A stretch of DNA of 64,000 nucleotides from Crambe crambe (Eukaryota; Porifera; Demospongiae; Poecilosclerida; Crambeidae): assembly GCA_963924555.1 (NCBI GenBank), contig OZ004587.1, forward strand, positions 2,108,001 to 2,172,000. The letters run 5' to 3'. Below are positions 58,096 to 64,000 of the stretch, piece by piece (within the stretch, counting starts at the first letter, position 1; each line of letters starts with the position of its first letter). A program made the position numbers and the translations under genes. The notes beneath the pieces were generated by a model. It was not told where the DNA came from. It saw only the letters and a list, made by a program, of their open reading frames with translations, and made no database searches.

Positions 58096-59074
58096 TAGTC
58101 ACTCAATATTAAGAACATGACAACCCTGGTACAGAAGAATCTGTTGAAAGCACAAGCAAGATAAAAGTCATGGTATGACAAGAAACAAATTTAAAGGTTG
58201 GATTAGGTGTTAATATTGTTGCCTCCAAGCTACTAGTGTAGTGGCAAGGACCCTACTCCATCACAAAGGTCATTGGAAAGGTGAACTCTCAAGTGGAGAT
58301 GAGAGGGAGGAGAAACCGAAGAGAATCTTTTCATATCAATAATTATGCTGAAGAAGTGGCACACTAGCACTGCCTATCTGGCCTGGACCAAAGAGGAAGA
58401 GGGAGAAGATGCCTGGATGGAATTTATGTCCCCTCACTTTCAGGAGGTAGCATACTTGTCCAGTGGTGCAGATCCTCTTTTGGTCCAAAACGACTTTTCT
58501 CTATTTAGCAGTACTTGCCTTGGCTCTGCCAACTGCAGCACTTAAGCTGGAGGAGCAATATTCATCTGCATAATGGACCTTACAAAGGGCTACTGGCAGT
58601 CAACATAAGACACCTGTTTGAGTTCGCAAAGATGGCATTTTGTTTACAGGGAGCTCCAGCAACGATCAGCTCCTAGAAGGTCTGGGGAAATTCATAAGAG
58701 CATACATGGAATTCAGTGGAAGGTGGAAGGAGCACATTAACACCTTCAGACTACCTTCAAGAGGGTAAAGGAAGTAGGACTAACAGTCAAACTGCCTATG
58801 GAGCAATGCATGTATTTAGTATAAATTGTAGGAGGAGCAGGCAGAAAGGTATAGACCATAAGGAGGTTCCTAGCACCCAGGACGATGAAGGAGGTTCGAT
58901 TCTTTCTGGGACTCTCAGCTATGATAGTATGCATCAATAGCAAACCCCCTGACTGATCAGAATGCCAAACAACATGAACTGGACACCAGAGTGTGTCATG
59001 CATAGTGTTTGACAAGCTGCCATGCATAGTGTTTGACAAGCTGAAGGATCTGTTATGCTCTACTCCAGTTCTCC

Positions 59075-59263
59075 ATGCACCAGAGAAAGATTTATACACA
59101 GACACCTGATAGGGGAGTTGGTGCTGTTTTGAGCCAAGTGGATGAGAGCGGAAATGACCACCCGATTGCTTATTTCAGTCGCAAGTTACTTCCCCATGAA
59201 GAAATGAATGCTATGGTTAAGAAAGAATGTTTGGCCATAAAGTTGGCTTGGCCTTGCCGGTAG
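59075..59263 (+). pseudogene. RNase H fragment of a retrotransposon
   Basis: DRGVGAVLSQVDESGNDHPI and AYFSRKLLPHE match the RNase H region that follows Ty3/gypsy RT. It is open for about 60 codons but isolated. Confidence 0.7.
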
Positions 59264-59526
59264 ACCACTCTATATTGGTAGGGTTGGAGGAATAGGCTCC
59301 ATCGTGTTGTTGTTTTCCTTCAGTTGTTTTCAGTTGAGACACTATGCTCGGTGGTCCACAATAGATAGACTCGAAGGGCTGGAATGCTTGAAAATTAGGC
59401 AGTGAGGACTTAGCTAACAACATTGAGCATGTCAAATATCATCGATGATGATACTTTGGTCTCCAAGTTATATATAAATATATATATGAGTGCATAAAGG
59501 TAGTACTAATCATTCCCTGTGTTACC

Positions 59527-59672
59527 TATAACATCATTTATCACACTCGTCGTGGAATATGGCAAGTCATTTCACTCGTAGGCTGTATTTTCACTTGCCT
59601 TTGGCTTGTGAAAATACGGCTGCCTTACTCATGAAATAACTCGCCATATTCCACTCTGACTCGTGTTATATA
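59527..59672. repeat. Palindromic element with TTGCCTTTGGCTTGTG centre
   Basis: GTGGAATATGGCAAGTCATT and GAAATAACTCGCCATATTCC are mirror arms, as are GCTGTATTTTCAC and GTGAAAATACGGC. A near-complete hairpin of about 60 bp per arm. Confidence 0.8.
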
Positions 59673-60144
59673 TCACATTCCCTCAGGCTAGAAGTGCAAT
59701 TATGAATCATATCAGCACTGTACTGCAGGAAAATCATAACTCTTGGACTGCCAGGCTTTTTAATATCAGCCATAGATACTGTAATGAAGGAGTGCAACTA
59801 TGCTATGCAGTCGAACTGCTCACGTTTTATTTTAATTTCCAACCAGAAGTGGGTGGAGTCGAATAAAAGCCAAGATGGCGAAAAGTGCAACTTGTTATCT
59901 AACAAGCGTCCCCAGTAGCTTGGTTAGGCCTTATACGAGCTTATATGCTTGGGTTAAAAAGGGATGGGCTAATGGTTTGCAAAAAGCTATATAGTAAAAA
60001 GAGGTTTTAGAGCTGGACATGCCACTGGCTACTACTCTCTGTTTTATACTTTCTGCCTTACACTGTTCAACAGGTAAGCATGACAGATTCTTTGCAAATA
60101 GTGCAAAACAGAAATGTGCAACTGTTTATCTGTTGTTAGGCAAT

Positions 60145-60425
60145 TCATAATAAATTACTTGTTTAACAGATTTCCCTGCCCTATTTTGAAAGAATTGAAC
60201 TTGTATATCCTCAGTATACTGCTGTTTATTCTGCAATAATACTGCTGTTTATCTTTGTATACTAGAACACATGACCATACAAACTCCATCACAGTATGAT
60301 GCGTAGTATACTGAGATGCCGTGATGCATAGTATACTGAGATGCCATTACAGTATGGTGTACTTATAGTATATTGAGGTAAGTTTATTTCGTCCTGCCTG
60401 CCTATAAGAAAGGAGAAAAAAACAA
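60145..60425 (+). repeat. Third copy of the CAGTATACTG repeat block
   Basis: It matches 860-1,095 and 36,955-37,180 (ATTTCCCTGCCCTATTTTGA, AGTATACTGCTGTT, CGTCCTGCCTGCCTATAAGA), so this part of the segmental duplication is itself a dispersed repeat. Confidence 0.75.
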
Positions 60426-60439
60426 GTGATTTATCTGGA

Positions 60440-60690
60440 ACCTTACGTAGCTAAACGTATAACAGTTTCTATGTCACTTTGTGATTCACTGCCAATTTCA
60501 TCTGAACTCCCATCTGTTTCATAGTCACTTTCCTCTCTTTTAAATACATGAAGTAGATATTTATGAGTGAACTTTACTTGGCTGTCACTCGTCTCCAAAA
60601 TTACAGGCACCTCACTTGACCACTCTCCAGGACCATAGTACCAATGGATGCCACAGTAAGAAGGAGAAGTGCCTTTATTGCTGTAGGTCC
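60440..60690 (-). CDS. Unassigned coding-like stretch with acidic tail
   Basis: The minus-strand frame is open for about 75 codons to TAA, without a start: GTSPSYCGIHWYYGPGEWSS, then EVPVILETSDSQVKFTHKYL and an acidic SDYETDGSSDEIGSES end. Composition looks coding. The family is not recognised; it may belong with 60,828-61,085 upstream on the same strand. Confidence 0.3.
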
Positions 60691-60827
60691 TTAGCTATGT
60701 ACGTACAAAAGGGTGGATACTTTTGCTCTGGTAAGTTGATTTGGTGTTGTATAGATAGTGCATTTTCCCACAATTCAATCTCGGTTTGAGGTATGGTTGG
60801 TGATGTACTACTACTGGTGTGGTTGCC

Positions 60828-61085
60828 TCATAGTATTGACAAGTGTGCCCTATAGCATAACATGCACAGACAATCATTTTCTGTGTTATTTGTGTCAATT
60901 GTGTCAGTATGACTGAGGTGTTCTGCTATTGCAGGGTCTGGGCTATGGTGAAAGAAATGAGTTCTTTTTTTTTTTGGTTTAGCACCACAACTACTGCAAA
61001 GGAGGAGGTTTATTTCCATATAGACTAGTTGATAGTGGATAGGACACAAATAAACTCTCTCTGTACCTTCAGATGGTACTGTAAT
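60828..61085 (-). CDS. Unassigned Cys-rich coding-like stretch
   Basis: The minus-strand frame reads RVYLCPIHYQLVYMEINLLL, CSSCGAKPKKKRTHFFHHSP, then DCLCMLCYRAHLSIL. Paired CxxC and H/C spacing suggest a zinc-binding domain, possibly of a transposon-related protein. It was not identified further. Confidence 0.35.
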   Translation of the reverse strand: MTVPSEGTERVYLCPIHYQLVYMEINLLLCSSCGAKPKKKRTHFFHHSPDPAIAEHLSHTDTIDTNNTENDCLCMLCYRAHLSIL

Positions 61086-61552
61086 TTTAAGGCTAACTTT
61101 ATTCGTTGGCTGCTGGTTTTATGACTTTATCTGATTTAATGCTGCATGCTATAGTTACACTTGTATTCGATCAGTGATTGTAGTTCTTTTACCCATTTAG
61201 GAATGTATGTACCCTCGGTCAGATGCCAAGAACACTAGTTTTTTTAGCCATATGTGTGAAGTGACATCTAACAGGAGAATGGCTCCAGCTTCAGATCCCA
61301 AACTTGGAGAAAGAGTGTAAGCATGCTGACCGAATGTATAGTTCATTCGTTGCTTTACTTGGAAGAAATGTGCACAAATAGCCATGCATCATGACACAGC
61401 TCAGCTCCATAGTTAAGGGGAGTGGCTAAGTACCGGGAAATTAAATGTGAAAAACATGCGTTTTTTATTATGTGCACGGTTCAACTGTAGGAAGTGTAGC
61501 GGACAAATTCCTTCTTTTTTGGAATGCCAGGGCTGATCTATTCTTAGTAGGC

Positions 61553-61765
61553 CTACTCTAACTTTTGAAGTTTATCTTGTTCATAGATATTGTCTGGTGC
61601 TTGTTGATGGTGGGAGGAGCATGCAACACTGGGTCTAGCTTGTTTCACTAGCCCTGCCTGTATTTTTGTTTTTTCACTCTGAGCCAGTTGAGTGAAGTTG
61701 TATTTGCTAGGTGCCAGTCTAGTAGTGCAAGTCGTTTTAAGGATACTTGTCCTTTCACTCATCAC
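61553..61765 (-). CDS. Short unassigned minus-strand frame
   Basis: The 70-codon frame starts with ATG (MMSERTSILKTTCTTRLAPS) and ends in a stop at 61553. Composition is protein-like and it lies upstream of the Cys-rich stretch on the same strand. No homology is recognised. Confidence 0.2.
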   Translation of the reverse strand: MMSERTSILKTTCTTRLAPSKYNFTQLAQSEKTKIQAGLVKQARPSVACSSHHQQAPDNIYEQDKLQKLE

Positions 61766-62403
61766 TGTTGTTTGAAAATGCTAACTAGCGACTGTTCATG
61801 TTAGTAGTGAAAATATAATATATAGTTATTGCATGTTGCCTTGGAAATAATGAATAAACAGCACCCTTTGTCCTTGGGCTGTGTCCTTGGACTCGGGCAT
61901 TCATTGTAATTTCCTCGGCACCATGCAATAACTACATATGCATAGGGATGCCCCCACCCTCATATCAAACCTATCTCTACATTTACATCCATTGCCTATA
62001 GCTAAGCGATTGAAATGCAGGCGTAGCCGATATATGTTAAAGGACCTGGGTCGGTCATGCCAGACTATGAATTGTTGGTGAACATGCACTCTCAGCAAAA
62101 CACTTGTCAAACCACCATGCAACCACAATCATGCACCTGTAAATTCATGCACTGTTTCTAGAAGCAAAATATTAGTTGTATCATCTGGCTTTAGTTCAGT
62201 TTTGTATTGCTCTTGATTTATCATTCTTGAAAACTAACATGAATAGCAAGTGTTCCATAGTAGCACTACTTTTAGTTAGCAAAGTATAATACAATACAGT
62301 GGGATAAGTTCCGTTCGAATAAACATTGTGTATTGGCATTTGTGGTTGGCATGTCTTTCCGTAAACAATATCAATGATGAAAACTGATCAGTAGACATAT
62401 CCT

Positions 62404-63030
62404 CTTAGCCTTGTACCCAGGCCCGCTTTTTTCGTGGGGCAGTGGAAAAGCGAAGGGCCTGGTATAAGTTGCATGCGCATGCGCTCCATCCGGGATTCAT
62501 TATACTTTCGGGCACGTCTGTTACACAAATCATAATAAACATTACATCATCATAATTTTGAGAGCCGCTGAGTCAGCAGCTCTAGATAGAGATTGTTCTG
62601 TCGCTTTTGCTCTTTCTGCGCTAGATTCAACTCACCTCACTCTAAGAAACATTCTGTGCAAACTGTTTATGAAAGAAGTGATTTGTTTGTGTCACTACTA
62701 ACTGGTTAGACGAGAAGAGTCGCTCTGCTATCAAAGTATCATGTCTTACCTTTGTTTTTGACCATAAGCTTGGCTTGAGAGGGATAGTGCTGTTCTTGTT
62801 GTGTCTTAGTTTATTTCACTGATGTGGATAAGGTCTGGAGCCAGATCTAGCTAGCTAGCTAGCTTTAAGCTGATTGAATGCATGCGTGCTACATACGTTT
62901 TTATGATTGCATCATTCATCATGCACGATATTATTTCGTGTTTAATAAAGCGCATGCGCATGCAACTTATACCAGGCCCTTCGCTTTTCCACCACCCCAC
63001 GAATAAAGCGGGCCTGGGTATGAGGCTAAC
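62404..63030. mobile_element. TIR element with CCCAGGCCCGC ends
   Basis: The left TAGCCTTGTACCCAGGCCCG and the right end (reverse complement TAGCCTCATACCCAGGCCCG) pair for about 80 bp, including GTGGAAAAGCGAAGGGCCTG and TTGCATGCGCATGCGC. A truncated end is at 51,480-51,540. It produces opposite-strand spurious frames at the right end. Confidence 0.8.
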
Positions 63031-63244
63031 ATCCTCTCTTCTAACTGTAAGTGCAGCAGCGTGTTTGTACATTGAAATAGTCCATGAATACCATTACGGA
63101 ATATCTCTCACGGGTCATGGAAAAATTATTAGATTCGAACGGAATGTGAATCCACTGTAACTCCAGTCTAGTTTAAATGACTTATGACCTTTGACCTGCC
63201 ATCTCTGGCTAGCTTAGAAACTAGGGTACATTCGTGTGACATAC

Positions 63245-63540
63245 TCAATTGGTCGAGCAGAGTAATTCATGAAACTACGAACTCACTTATCCTTCAACTT
63301 TGTAACCTCTTAAGCTATGCATGAAGTGGTGATTCCAACTATGGCAGCTGTTACCACAAGCCAAGGCTATAATCCACTTAGACAACCCAAGCCTCTATGA
63401 CGAAATGTAGTTAAGCTCTATGGGCATGCTTAATTTGTGGGGCCAAAGGTCAATGACAATGTATGTGCATGTGCATTGAATGTGATGTACATATTGGAAT
63501 CTCAATTTACATGAATAGGGGCTCGCTACACTCACCAATA
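63245..63540. mobile_element. Relative of the 27,388-27,714 MITE
   Basis: It shares CTCAATTGG-type and CTCACCAATAATTAT ends and several internal blocks (CAGCTG, AATCCACTTAGA, AATCTCAATTTACATGAATA) with the copy at 27 kb. Confidence 0.6.
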
Positions 63541-63654
63541 ATTATCAGTAGCAGGTATGGTAGTATGTATACTGAAAATAAATGCATTTGGTGTTGCCTA
63601 TTATTAATAATATCGTACGATTATTGTTATTTACCTTACACCAATGATGATACT

Positions 63655-63695
63655 GAAAGTGACAATGACGATGATGATGATGATGAAAAATATAG
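63655..63695 (+). repeat. GAT microsatellite
   Basis: GACGATGATGATGATGATGA gives a poly-Asp frame that is not a gene. The surrounding 63,550-64,000 has no recognised feature. Confidence 0.8.
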
Positions 63696-64000
63696 AAAGA
63701 CCAACAGCCAAACCAACATTAGCTACATTAAAAATAATATTATAGTTTATTATAGCAGATATAGAACCAGATATGGGATATTTTATCTGGAGTTGTAAAG
63801 TCATAGATAGAGTCTCCTAACTGACCGGTGAAAATATTCCTATAATTATATTCTGCATTAATAATGGAATTTTATCTTTTGCTAGCTCAATGAATTAGGT
63901 TGTGGTAGAAGCAGCATTCCTACCTTTACTATAGTTTCACTTTGGCTATCATTGCTAGCTCTACAGCTACAGCTATTATGAATGCATGAAGGGAGATGAG

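Larger units (their letters stand above)
56760..59265 (+). mobile_element. Decayed Ty3/gypsy-type LTR retrotransposon
   Basis: Short homology blocks in different frames appear in this order: a gag-like Glu/Arg-rich stretch (56,860-57,010) and a KLTENEDIEA block (about 57,110); a basic region (57,560-57,660); a pre-integrase block (FWKEGILYWRWSP, about 57,790); integrase core with DYATRYPEAIALRT and LTDQGSNF (57,930-58,060); an integrase tail (WQGPYS, FHIN, about 58,240-58,350); a reverse transcriptase block (MDLTKGYWQS, about 58,575); and an RNase H block (GVGAVLSQVDESGNDHPIAY, 59,112-59,171). Stops, frameshifts and deletions run through it, and no LTRs were identified. Placing integrase before RT is unusual. 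Confidence 0.7.

Noticed and set aside
62851..63160. Frames on both strands at the right end of the 62.4-63.0 kb element
   Set aside because: They are the TIR of a non-coding element read on both strands.
63463..63798. 111-codon plus-strand frame with poly-Asp
   Set aside because: It is driven by a GAT microsatellite and A+T-rich sequence, with no family resemblance.

Overview
The window looks like a piece of a sponge (demosponge) nuclear genome. Genes are split by very short GT-AG introns (several of 57-114 bp) and by a few kilobase-sized ones. Many small inverted-repeat transposons lie between and inside genes. The gene families (death domain plus Roc-type GTPase, SRCR, ankyrin, talin tail) are animal, and this mix is typical of sponges. 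The species assignment is inference. No tRNA, rRNA or CRISPR was recognised, and most of the window has no gene.

Centre, minus strand, 26.7 kb down to 8.3 kb. The main result is one large multi-exon gene assembled here from splice sites and reading phase. A membrane-segment exon ends in a 2A-like ribosome-skipping motif (GDVETNPGP), and the splice donor lies one base after the last codon of the motif. It is followed in frame by a death domain, a large exon with helical and alpha/beta regions, a Roc-type GTPase with COR-like tail, a second copy of that module whose P-loop lysine is replaced by valine, a second death domain, a short linker, an SH3-like barrel, and a terminal exon with 12 ankyrin repeats. 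All nine junctions agree in phase, and the part after the 2A motif is exactly 2,521 codons including the 2A proline, plus a stop. If the 2A site works, one mRNA would give a short membrane protein and a soluble death-domain/GTPase/ankyrin signalling protein. A half SRCR exon just upstream is phase-compatible, so a receptor-type first product is possible.

Flanks, plus strand. Positions 1-10,030 and 36,066-48,152 are two diverged copies of one segment. Each carries many copies of exons from the C-terminal actin-binding tail of talin (17 recognised exon copies: 9 of one exon, 3 of another, 3 terminal exons and so on), most with stops or frameshifts. Both copies also carry, on the minus strand, a terminal ankyrin exon: 12 repeats and part of the big gene in copy A, an orphan exon collapsed to 5 repeats in copy B. 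Copy B has extra talin blocks and several insertions.

Right part, 48-64 kb. This is mobile-element territory: paired TIR elements carrying a gene-like exon pair, one with a nested element whose target duplication and empty site can both be read; a nested MITE pair; palindromic elements; a decayed Ty3/gypsy-type retrotransposon whose integrase lies before its reverse transcriptase; a basic-repeat ORF; and some unassigned coding fragments.
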